From Toxonevra muliebris (taxonomy: Eukaryota; Arthropoda; Insecta; Diptera; Pallopteridae): a stretch of 64,000 nucleotides of DNA. The notes under the pieces are model-generated. The model searched no databases. It saw nothing but the letters and a program-made list of their open reading frames with translations, and was not told the DNA's origin. The stretch lies in assembly GCA_963691655.1 (NCBI GenBank), contig OY829329.1, forward strand, positions 58,727,408 through 58,791,407, written 5' to 3'. This document shows positions 35,421 through 44,860 of the stretch, one piece after another (the stretch's first letter is position 1; each line of letters begins with the position of its first letter). The position numbers and the translations under genes were made by a program.

Positions 35421-36052
35421 TAACGCGTCCTTATAAAAAATGGGCACAAAAATAGTAAGTAAATAGAGTAAAATTTTACAAGTCAGTGCAAAGCACTAAA
35501 CAAACTGAGTCTGGAAGAAAGAAGTCAGAAAGCGGGAGGACAAATGAAGCGATAGGATAGAGAGAGGTGAAGATATGAACAAATATGGGGAGAGGCATAA
35601 ATAGATATCGAAACAGAGATGAAGAGAGAACATAGAGAAAGAGGTAAAGAAAAGAAGTGAGAGACATTTTTCTCAAACTTGCATCCCAATTTTTACAATT
35701 CCCTTAAAGCAAACCATTTCAGGCACTATAGAGAGAAATCCTACGGAGGGGAGGGAGGGAAGGGTTGAAGTAAATTTTTCCTTTCGATAAATATTTTAGT
35801 CATTATGATTATCGGTTTTGAATGCTCGTTTGAGGAAAATCTTTCGACCCTATTCTATTCTGCTCACCTTTTCCTTGCCGTGATTCGTAGAACAACTGCT
35901 CATACTAAGAAACCATGCACCGGTTGGTTTTGCATTAAACTTATAACTGAGTATAAAAAAGAGAATTCAATATATAATTAATCGCAGTATCGAAATTCCC
36001 CTTATTAATCAATCAATTAACTTCTTTAACTTATAGATCAAAAGAAAAAGAC
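35421..36052. other. noncoding DNA, purine-rich at first
   Basis: No supported gene. The segment 35505-35665 is AG-rich (GAGAGAG, GAAGA words), and its minus frame is Ser/Leu/Phe-rich filler. The rest is AT-rich. Confidence 0.6.
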
Positions 36053-36650
36053 TAGCCCTATTCACGATTTGTTGTAAATGGTCTTGCATCATTGCAAATT
36101 TTTATTGCATATCGCATAAATTTGTTGTTGTGATAGCGAAAAACTTGGCCCTCCAGCGGCTGTTGTGTGTGCTATAATAGTAGTAGTAGGATAAAGTGGG
36201 GTACTTTTGACACAGGGGCAAAGCCAAAAAGCCAAAAGTTGAAATGCAGAAAAAAGCTTAATTTGATTTAAAGAAACGTTATGAACTTTGAAGATTCTAC
36301 TTTAACTCTTTTTGGATCAAAACATATTTTTGTAAATTTGCTAACGCTGATGTAATTTTCGACAACTAGTATGTAAGCGTTTTGTGAATTAATTAAACTG
36401 TTTTTTAAAAAAGAGTAACAAATTTTGTTAGCACTGCTCTTTAATGCTAACAAAATAAAAGTGAGTTTTGTGAAAATAAAACAAGATAAATTGAAAAAGA
36501 AGAAACAAATCATTAAGAGCTTTTGGGGTACATTTGACTTTTCCAATGGGGCACATTTGACATATGGTATATCAATTGTTCCCTATATTGCAGATTTACG
36601 TATTTACAATACAATTGTTATATTTTCTGTTTAGACATTTTTTTAAATAT

Positions 36651-36790
36651 GGTACGTAGCTAAAAAGACAAATCTATGCGAAAGTGAAGAGAGCTATTTC
36701 AGATATTAGAAATAAGAATGAAACGGTGACATCAGCCTCCGAAAAATATGGGGTAAATAAGACAACATTTAAAATCTTGGAGTTTCACCC
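36651..36790 (+). pseudogene. pogo/Tigger-like transposase N-terminus (HTH_psq-type)
   Basis: Translation from ATG 36651 gives MVRS, a TAA stop, then KDKSMRK. After a 1-base shift it gives KRAISDIRNKNETVTSASEK and YGVNKTTFK. This order (MVR, basic run, A..I..G...V..AS..YGV.KTT) is the helix-turn-helix of the Pipsqueak/CENP-B type that starts pogo- and Tigger-type transposases. Nothing beyond about 45 codons is recognisable, so the DDE domain is absent. Confidence 0.72.
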
Positions 36791-37148
36791 CTTTTCCAAT
36801 TCCATCCACGTTTTTTCTTTAGTATGACATTATCAATCGACGTCCTTGCGAAAAATTTCACTACTGTACCCTAAATGGTTCTAGATATATACCAAAAAAA
36901 ACAAAGTTTGTATGGGAGGTGCCACACCCACTTGTAATTTTGAACTCAGACTAGGTCTATCTTATCACCAGAGACATAATGCATCATTATGAAATTACAA
37001 ATGAAAATTTTGATAAATAAAGGGCAAATAATAATAATATTAAACAAAAAAATAAAATAATAGTAATAAAATAATAATGTGTCATTGTACAAATTTGTGG
37101 CAATCTCTGCTGAGGTTGCACTGTTATTTCGAGATATCTTTATATATA

Positions 37149-38384
37149 CAGGGTGACAATTGTAAAGTGACGCAAGTTTAATACTCTGCAGCAAGCTTTG
37201 CCATTTACCGTTACTTTAATTTAAAAAGCAAATTCATTCAACATTGGCTCATCAGTCAAGGAAAATATTCGTCGTGAAATTATGAAATTTCATTTGGCAA
37301 ATTATAGTAGCCGTCAAATTGCAAAGGCTTTAAATTTGTCAAGCCGTACAGTAGACCGAGCTATTATTCGATATAATGAAACTGGGGGTTTTGGAGATAG
37401 AGACCGGGGAAAATTTTCAACAGTTGCCACTACTGGTTTAACAGAAAAAATTCGTAAACGAATCAAGCGAAATCCAAGGCGCTCAATGAGAAAAATCGCT
37501 AAGGAAGTGGGAGTAAACCGTGAAACAGTGCGAATCATTGCAAAATCAAAGCTTAATCTTAAGCCGTACAAGCTCCGAAAAGCTCAAGATCTGACACAAA
37601 AAAAGAAAGATTTGCGACTGCAAAGATGCAAGGCGTTGCTACGCTCCTCCGTGTTAAAAAATGTTGAAAATATCTTGTTTACAGATGAAAAAACTTTCAC
37701 GGTTGAACAACATTTCAATGCGCAAAATGACCGAATGTGGCTAACATCATCATCGCAACAAAATAGGACTGTTGGCCGAGTTCAAAAGCCAGCTTCCGTC
37801 ATGGTATGGGCTGGAGTTTCCGCTAATGCCAGAACCCCTCTAATATTCGTTGAAGAGGGTGTTAAAATTGACCAGGTTGTTTATCGGAGCATTTTAAATG
37901 AACATGTTCTTCCCTGGGCCCAATATACATTTGGAAATGAAAACTGGACTTTCCAGCAAGATTCTGCACGTTCCCACATGGCAAAATTAACGCAAACATG
38001 GATAAAAGACAATTTTTCTGGATTCATAACATCTCAAGAATGGCCACCATACTCCCCAGACTTGAATCCAATGGACTACTCTATTTGGAGTATTTTAGAG
38101 AGTAAGGCTTGTGCATCTCAACACCACAGTCTGGAGTCGCTGACAAATTCATTAGAGAAAGCCTGGACTGAAATTGATCAGGAAGTCCTGCGGCGAACAG
38201 TCCTACGATTTCCGGATCGATTGAAGGCATGTGTGCAGGCTAAAGGAGGTTATATTGAATGAGGTGGGGTTCAAATGAATGCTTATATATTCAGCAATGT
38301 TAACACTTAATTGTACTTAATGGAAGTACGTCCTTTTGAAAATAACTGCTGAAATGTGTGCGTCACTTTACGATTGTCACCCTG
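37149..38384 (+). mobile_element. intact maT transposon (DD37D), innermost of the nest
   Basis: The 26-bp terminal inverted repeats start CAGGGTGACAATTGTAAAGT at left and CAGGGTGACAATCGTAAAGT at right, one mismatch in all. TA duplications lie at 37147-37148 and 38385-38386, inside the TATATATA start of the Helitron-like element. It is 1,236 bp with one uninterrupted transposase frame between the repeats. It is the only TE in the window with intact ends and an intact coding region, so it is probably young and possibly still mobile (inference). Confidence 0.95.
37282..38262 (+). CDS. maT-family transposase, DD37D, full-length frame
   Basis: Cut-and-paste transposase of the Tc1/mariner superfamily, expected to bind its terminal repeats and insert at TA in the nucleus. 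The protein is 326 residues. Residues ~1-35 form a helix-turn-helix (SRQIAKALNLSSRTVDRAI). A second lies at ~65-90 (SMRKIAKEVGVNRETVRII), followed by a basic linker. The catalytic triad is Asp135 (ILFTDEKTF), Asp227 (FQQDSARSH) and Asp265 (YSPDLNPMDYSIW), with 37 residues between the last two: the DD37D spacing of maT. The frame is also open upstream to a stop at 37222 without another ATG, so 37282 is the first usable start; a slightly longer ancestral N-terminus is possible. No internal stop or frameshift is seen. Expression would need a promoter in the ~130 bp before the ATG or read-through; none is obvious. Confidence 0.93.
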   Translation: MKFHLANYSSRQIAKALNLSSRTVDRAIIRYNETGGFGDRDRGKFSTVATTGLTEKIRKRIKRNPRRSMRKIAKEVGVNRETVRIIAKSKLNLKPYKLRKAQDLTQKKKDLRLQRCKALLRSSVLKNVENILFTDEKTFTVEQHFNAQNDRMWLTSSSQQNRTVGRVQKPASVMVWAGVSANARTPLIFVEEGVKIDQVVYRSILNEHVLPWAQYTFGNENWTFQQDSARSHMAKLTQTWIKDNFSGFITSQEWPPYSPDLNPMDYSIWSILESKACASQHHSLESLTNSLEKAWTEIDQEVLRRTVLRFPDRLKACVQAKGGYIE

Positions 38385-38774
38385 TATAATCGTAAAGTTT
38401 TGTGTGTATGGCATCGTGTAACTTCTGAACAACTGGACAGATTGAAGTCATATTTCCAAAATATATTTTCTTGGGCGTGAAAATGGAACGTAGCTAATCA
38501 TAATGGCTTTTATAAAAGTGGGCGTGGCATCTCCCATACAATCCTAATAGTTTTTTGGGTATATCTCAAGAACCACTTATAGCACGCTACAGAAATTTGG
38601 TACAATAACGAAAATTGACAATGCCATGGTACTGCAAAAATATGGGTTAGATTGACAAAGGGGGTGTGGCACTTTCCATATAACCTGAATTTCCATTATA
38701 AGATATCTTAGGAGGCATTTCTGGTACGGTACTAAAATTTAAATTCTTTCAGTTTATTGAATTACTGAATTAAA

Positions 38775-39230
38775 GCATGGTGCTTTACTTTTATTTACTA
38801 CTACTAATTCTACTACTATTTTTTACTCCTTTTTTTCTACAACTTCTACTACTTTTTCAACTATTTTCTACTACTTTTTTATACTACCTTTTTATTACAT
38901 TTTTTCTGCAATTTCTTTTTATTTTGTACCACTACTTTCTATTATTTTTCTACTACTATTTTTAACTACTTTTACATTTTTTTCTACTATTTTTTATTAT
39001 TATTTTTACCACTCTTTCTACTCCATTTTTACTATTTTTGTACTACTATGTTTAACTATTTTTCTACTACTTTTGCTGCTATCTTTTTTCTACTTTTTTA
39101 CAACCATTTTCAATACTATTTTCTATTCTTTTTCCTACTACCTTTTCAACTACCATTTTCCTCTACTTTTTTACTGCTATTTTCTACTACTTTTTCCATT
39201 TCTTTTTCTACTATTATTTCTACTGCTTTA
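38775..39230. repeat. CTACTACTTTTT minisatellite inside Helitron-like copy B
   Basis: The same degenerate CTACTATTTTT/TTTCTACTACTTTTT array as in copy A (22584-22912), here unbroken by a LINE. The open frames over it are Leu/Phe/Tyr/Ser filler. Confidence 0.85.
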
Positions 39231-40361
39231 TGAAATATCTTAAGACCCTGCGACGCTGTCTTAAAATCCATTCGGTGGCGCTGTAACAAATGCTGTATAT
39301 ATAATAAATATCAAATTTTTAAATAATTTTTGACATTATTTATAATTATAAGTTTGAGACATAATTTCAAGAATGGTCTTTGATATGAATAATGACTAAG
39401 AGCCTCCTGAAATATTGTTTCTAATAAAATTGTTCAACAAAAAAACACCTTTTTACTACAGATATGCTGGACTTTCTATCTAACTGCTGAATGACCCCTT
39501 TAGCATCAACTGGGTTAATATTTTTGCTTAAACAGTATCATCAGCCAATATGGCTTTTTTTTTGTCCAAGAACACTCACAGATGCGCCTAACGGTCTTTT
39601 TTGTTGTTGTAAATATCCACTATGTTCTTTGCTATCAGACGTGAGTTGTTTTCGTACACGTCGTTGAGTTCACATCGGTGATAATACATTAAAAATGTTT
39701 CATTTTCTGGTCCTCCAGACGCAATGTAAACTTTCATTTCTAAAATTTAATTAACACGATATTTATTTGAGATTTTCATTTATAATGATTCTTTGTTTTT
39801 AATGTACAGTTCTGCAAGTTAAATACTTTTGAAAATATCAATTGTGTCAATAATGAGACACAGTTTTAGTCTAGAATTTTTTTCCAAATTCATTGAAAGC
39901 CTGAATTATCATTACGAATGTTCAATTTTAAATATCAAGTACTTCATTCTTTTTTAATTTTCACGCTTTTTCGCAGAAAAGGCAAAACAACGTTTGCCGG
40001 GTCAGATAGTACACATATATTTTAATTTTTATACTTATATATAGACGTATGACAAAGTTATTGACATTTGTCAAATGTGCCCCTTGTGAAGTCAAATGTG
40101 CCCCGTACCTGGAGCACTTTTGACAAAATGGGTTTTTTTTGGAAAAAGTACAAAAAAAAATAGTGATGCAGTTTTTATAAAAATATAGTTTTTTCGAGGT
40201 TTGATCTAGAAAATCAATGTTTTAAAATCTATCAATAATTTTCGGAATTACAGGCCTTTGAAAATTAAGTATTAAAGGTACCCCACTTTACCCTAGATAA
40301 CAAAAAATTTTTGCGTTTGCAATGAAGCAAGACCATTTGCACCAAATCGTGAATAGGGCTA

Positions 40362-42257
40362 TTGATATTAATTTAAAGTTATTTACTCTCTTCGATTGCT
40401 TATATAGATTTGGTACTGTGCTACTCGCTACACCACCAAATTGAATATATTTAGTACAAAGTTATACGTTATAATATTTTATTTTAATGCCCCATAACTT
40501 TTGGATTTGCAACTATTTTTGAAATTTGCATTGTAAAGGCATAATTTTTATTATCATATGCAAATATCATTTCATTGAATGTTGCAGCATTTGCTGACAT
40601 TCTACAAACATTTCGTCAAAGCATTACCATGACAATCCGTATATGAGTAGGTACATGCTACCTTTGAGTACATATGTGAATATCATGACTTTGAAGTTTT
40701 TAGCAGTGATACATTCATCATAATGTCACACATAAAGCTTTGATAATGCAAATTTCCATACATCGTTATGATCGTTGAACTCATATGCAAATTGGGTGGA
40801 TGGGATGAATGAGAAAATGAGCACACACAGCAGCCAAAACAAAAACAAATAAATGATAATAAAAATAAATCAGCATATGTTTTATAATGCAACAAATAAA
40901 ACAAAACAATAAAAAATTTGTATGCACATATTCATAGAAAATATTGCTGACAGCCAAAAGATTAAAATCTAAAAATGTATACAAAGTGACAACTAATTTA
41001 GAAACTGATTAAAAATTTGTATATATTTAATTGCATACTAAATAACTCTGCCACTCACTGATAACTACTTTCAAAAAAAAAAAAAAAAAAATTTAAAAAA
41101 ATATGCGAACGCGCCACAAAAATATTACAAAGAAGAAAAAAAAGCCAAGCTGAAGTTGAACTGAATTCCAAAATGACTTGAATATGGCGAATGTACGCGA
41201 TATATGACCAATATAACATAATAATATCAACCAATGATTATACGATATATTCTCATACTCAAGATGATGACAAAAATAAAACAAAAAAAAAATTAATATT
41301 TTTTACCATTTCTGATGATGATTTTTAGTTAGTTATATTTGTGGCATAACGAGCGATTGTCGCAAACACACAAAAACACACGACCATCAGCATCATCAGC
41401 AAATATCATTGAGATCGAAATCGACAGCTCATTGTTTGTTGTCATCGGAGAGATCACTAAAATATTATACCTCGTACTAGCTACTAACTAAATACAACCA
41501 ACCAACTTCACTTTTCGTGTTGACAACACATCGTCAGCTCAGTTCAACTCACAACACATCAGCATCACTTCATCACCGCTGTTGAATAGTGGTAAGTGTA
41601 TCGTGATGCCTGCAACCAACAGTAGCAGCATTCAACATCTCGAATGTCGCGTAAATCAGTTGCAAGCAAGTATGAAATAATTTCAGTTTAAAAACGCGCT
41701 CGCACACGCTCACACACTTATGGACACAGTAATGACATTTTTTTTTTTTCTTCTTATAAATACATATTTATTTATTGTGTTGTTATTGTATTTGCTCACA
41801 CAGTTATGGTCATATCGGCTTAAATTCTTGAGGCTCACGCTGCAGCGCGCATGCGCTGTACCAATAACTTGTGTATAAATACATACATAAATGTTGATTA
41901 GGGTGTATTGAAAAAATCGAATGGTAGTAATCATATTTGAACTGTAGAATAATAAGTATCACTGAACGCAATTACCGGTGATCCCACGTAGGTAGTTCAG
42001 GTTCATTTCCATCGGAAATTTAGAATTTGGCCCCTTGAAAAATATCGTCCCATTGAGATATTTGAATTTGGTTTAAAAAATTTATTTTGGTCATGAATAA
42101 ATTGTGTGAACAATCTCCTGAGACTCCAGTCTGGTCGGTCACTAGGCCACTGTTCCTTCAAAACGTTTTTTAATTCAGGAGCAAGGAACATAATGCATGC
42201 AATGCTTTTACCATGGGAGACTGCTATTAAATATAATCCTGATTAGTGAAAAAATTA
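40362..42257. other. noncoding DNA with a possible 5' exon
   Basis: No coding gene. AT-rich until about 41380, where a CAT/CAC/CAA-rich, less AT-rich patch (41380-41670) holds the putative first-exon signal described separately. After that comes ordinary AT-rich sequence with a T run at 41739-41750. Confidence 0.6.
41500..41600 (+). promoter_or_regulatory. possible transcription start / 5' noncoding exon with donor site
   Basis: A locally GC-richer patch holds TCAGTT at about 41539, matching the fly initiator TCAGTY. About 50 bp later GTGGTAAGTGT (41590-41600) matches the splice-donor consensus (GTAAGT). No TATA box sits at the right distance and no downstream promoter element is clear. This could be an untranslated first exon of a host transcript, but both signals are short and common, so confidence is low. 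Confidence 0.25.
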
Positions 42258-42614
42258 AACACTTAGCTAATTGGTGCCAGTCAAAGTGAGTTAGAGTCAA
42301 TCAGTGTCTGCCAGAGGCAATCAGAATACGTCAGTGACCGTCAGAGTCAACCAGGATAAGCTTAAGTCATTTTGAGTCAGTCAGTCAGAATCGGCCGGTG
42401 TCAATCAGAGTTAGTCAGAGTCAGCCAGGATAAGCCTGAGCTAGTTTGAGTCAACCAGAGCAAGTCAGGCAGAATTAGTCAGAGTTAGTCAGAATTAATC
42501 AGAGTCAGCCAGATTTAGCCAGGATAGACCTAGGTCATTTTGAATTAGTCTGAGCAAGCCATTCAGGATAAGCGAGAGTCAGTCAAAGTTAATCAGAGTT
42601 AGTAAGAGTTAGCC
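42258..42614. repeat. GTCAGAGTTA-type tandem array, left part
   Basis: Degenerate units such as GTCAGAGTTAGTCAGA, AATCAGAGTCAGCC and CAGGATAAGC repeat every ~10-12 bp. The array is interrupted at 42615 by a LINE and resumes at 44411, so it predates that insertion. Confidence 0.85.
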
Positions 42615-44338
42615 GTGACTTGTGGCGTGAATAGAGGATGTCCCCTAGGGGGGTGTACTCTCTCCACTGCTGTGGTGTCTGCTGGTTGACTCATTGCTTG
42701 TTTCTCTAAATGAGTCGGGTATCTACACACAGGCCTATGCCAATGACGTAGCCTGCTTAATCACGGGCCAATCGGTCGGGTATGTTTGTAGCAAAGCCCA
42801 AACTGCCCTGAATATGATTGACTCTTAGTGTTGCTCAAACGGGCTATCGGTTAACCCTCTTAAAACTGGTGTTATTTATTCTTTCACCAGGAGAAGGAAA
42901 ATTGATGGTCTTGTTTTACCAGTACTCAGAGGAATCACTATTCAGCTATCCTAAGAAGTGAAATAGTTAGGAGTACCAAACCTCTTTAGCGTTCTCATGT
43001 TGAGCTAAAGGTATCCAAGGCATTTTTTGTCAATGTAAAGCTATTTTTGGCCTTATAAAGTCTTATGGCTTTATAAGGCTATGAATCGACCCATCATCAC
43101 CTATGCATCCATAGTCTGGTGGAGCAGAATTAATGTTGACAGCGTTAGGAAAGCTCTTGCCAGACTTCAAAGGAATGTGGCAATTTGTGGCCCATCCTTG
43201 GATGCATTGCTCAACTTACCACCCCTTGATATTTTTGCTAAAGGAGAGGCTGTTAAAGCCATCTGTAGGCTTAAATGCAGTCAGTATTGGTATGACACTT
43301 GCTAGGATATTGGCGACATTGTTGAAGATACTGATATGGACCTAACAGTTCTATCAATGTCATCCGATATAATGCCAACAATTCCAGTTTTAAAACAGCG
43401 CTATACAATAGAAATTCCAGAGGCCCAAACTTGGTTTTTGCAGGGACCAGGGCCGGGAGTTGATTGTAAGCGTATTTTTACTGACGGTTCCAGAACAATT
43501 CGGTTCTGGTCCTGGGGTCTTTATTGAAAATGATGGAGTGCGCCTTCACTTCTCCCTTAGGTTGTATGCTTCTGTTTTTCAAGCAGAAATTTTTGCAATC
43601 ATCAAGGCAATGGACCATGTTATTGATAATGGTTGGAGAGAACGGAGTATCTGTGTATTTAGTGACAGTCAGCCTGCACTTTAATCCTTGCTTAATCCTC
43701 TAACCACGTCTAAACTGGTTATGCATTGCAAATCCAGGCTTGATTGTGTTGGAAAACACAATAGCCTGCTGTTGATATGGATTCCTGGGCACTCAGGAAT
43801 TTCAGAAAATGAATCGGCTGACCTTCTGGCCAGAAAGGGTTCGGAAACTGGTTTCTTGTGCCTAGAACCTGTACTCTCTTTGTCGTCTATAGCCATCAAG
43901 ATCATCATTAAGGAGTGGCTCGACTTGCCCAACAATCGTAAATGGGAGGACCTGAGGGGCTTTAGACAGACAAAGACCATGTTACCTGTTATCTTGAAGC
44001 GTCTAACAGACTTTCTGTTATCCCTTAACAGAAAGAGTTGTAGGCAGCTGGTGGGATTATATACAGGTCATTTCTCTTGGGCCAAACATTTGCATATGAT
44101 TGGCTTAGGAGCTAGTGCCTTCTGTGCTTCCTGTGGTTTCGAGGAAGAATGTGAAGAGACGGCGGATCACTTCCTTGGTGTCTGCCTCGCTTTCTGCCAG
44201 ATCAGAGTAAACATATTTGGTACTGGAGTGTTAGGAGACGAACACCTGAGCTCTCTAACACCGCAGGATCTGCTAAGATCTATTAATAAATCTGGTAGAT
44301 TTAAAGAATATCAAAAGGAAACACAGGATATAGTATAA
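42615..44338 (+). pseudogene. LINE ORF2 remnant: RT end, RNase H, CCHC motif
   Basis: The RT part reads GVNRGCP, then after a 1-base shift VLSPLLWCLLVDSLL and QAYANDVACLI. The polymerase signature is YAND instead of YADD (42736-42747), so a catalytic Asp is lost. After further stops and shifts comes RNase H, with TDGS (Asp at 43483), FQAEIFAI (Glu), VFSDSQPAL (Asp at 43664) and WIPGHSGISENESADLLARK (final Asp): all four acidic positions survive but in separate frames. TAA at 43682-43684 interrupts the RNase H right after QPAL. The last 216-codon frame (43688-44338) ends with a zinc-knuckle-like C-x2-C-x11-H-x4-C (CASCGFEEECEETADHFLGVC shape). Non-functional. Confidence 0.87.
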
Positions 44339-44410
44339 TGGACGTAAAACTTGTCTGAGTGCTGTATTCTTGAATACTTCTTTTGGCTGTTACAAAAAAA
44401 AAAAAAAAAA
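42615..44410 (+). mobile_element. 5'-truncated LINE with RNase H, poly(A) ended
   Basis: It begins inside the reverse-transcriptase region and ends in a 17-base A tail (44394-44410). The flanks AGAGTTAGCC (42605-42614) and AGAGTCAGCC (44411-44420) look like a target duplication, though the target is itself repetitive. The presence of RNase H places it with RNase-H-bearing LINEs (I, LOA, R1 and related groups); the clade is not resolved. It is about 1.8 kb of an element usually over 5 kb. Confidence 0.85.
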
Positions 44411-44860
44411 AGAGTCAGCCAGGATAAGTCAGAGCAAATCAGTTAGACTTAGTCTGAATCTGTCAAGGTTAGTCAAAGTCAGTCAGAGTTAGCCAGAATA
44501 AAGTTGAGTTAGTTTGGGTTAGCCAGACCAGCCAGTTTTAGTCAGGTTAAATCACATCAAGTCAGTCAGGATAAGTTGGAGCAAGTCAGTCAAATTCAGT
44601 CAGAGTTACAGAGTTAATCAGAGTTAGCCAGAGTCTGCCAGATTCAATCAGAGTCAGTCAGAATAAACCGAAGTCAGTCCGAATAATTCATAGTAAGTTA
44701 GAGTTAGGCAGATTCAGTTAGAATTTTGTATGAGCCCAAAATCAAAATCACTCAAGGTCAATAAAAATAAGTCATACTCAGTCAGAACGAGTCAGCGCCA
44801 GCGTCAGCGTCAGCAAGAGTTAGTAAAAATTAGTCAGAAATAACTAGGATCAACTCCGTT
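44411..44860. repeat. GTCAGAGTTA-type tandem array, right part
   Basis: Continuation of the array at 42258-42614 after the LINE, with units such as GTCAGTCAGAGTTAGCCAGA and a denser GTCAGCGCCAGCGTCAGCG stretch near 44790-44812. Confidence 0.85.

Larger units (their letters stand above)
37137..40009 (+). mobile_element. Helitron-like element, copy B, level 3 of the nest
   Basis: It starts TCTTTATATATA after an A, as copy A does at 21352. It ends GGGTCAGATAG before a T, so the CTAG end has mutated to ATAG. The 3' hairpin is kept at 39981-39998 (GGCAAAAC with GTTTGCC). The body matches copy A in order: the AGTGGGCGTGGCA block, the CTACTACTTTTT minisatellite, the GGTGGCGCTGTAACAAATGC block, and a conserved minus-strand frame near 39540-39740. 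A maT element is inserted about 12 bp from the 5' end; without it the copy is about 1.64 kb. No Rep or helicase is recognisable. Confidence 0.82.
36189..40294 (+). mobile_element. pogo/Tigger-like element, level 2 of the nest
   Basis: The ends, read inward, are GGATAAAGTGGGGTACTTTT and GGGTAAAGTGGGGTACCTTT, with TA on both sides (36187-36188 and 40295-40296). A transposase N-terminus remnant lies at 36651. Internal words GGGGCACATTTGAC (36548) and GTCAAATGTGCCCC (40091) repeat in inverted sense. The rest of the coding region is missing or replaced by the Helitron-like and maT insertions. The superfamily is inferred from the N-terminal motif and TA duplication. Confidence 0.72.
36055..40359. 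mobile_element. outermost TA-flanked MITE of a four-level nest
   Basis: A 44-bp terminal inverted repeat is visible, starting GCCCTATTCACGATTTG and ending TCATTGCAAA, with three mismatches between arms. TA duplications lie at 36053-36054 and 40360-40361. Only about 200 bp belong to this element (36055-36188 and 40297-40359). Everything between is later insertions. There is no coding capacity. Confidence 0.82.

Noticed and set aside
42258..44860. CRISPR-like array of short repeats
   Set aside because: Units are degenerate, of variable length and without unique spacers. The setting is an animal genome.
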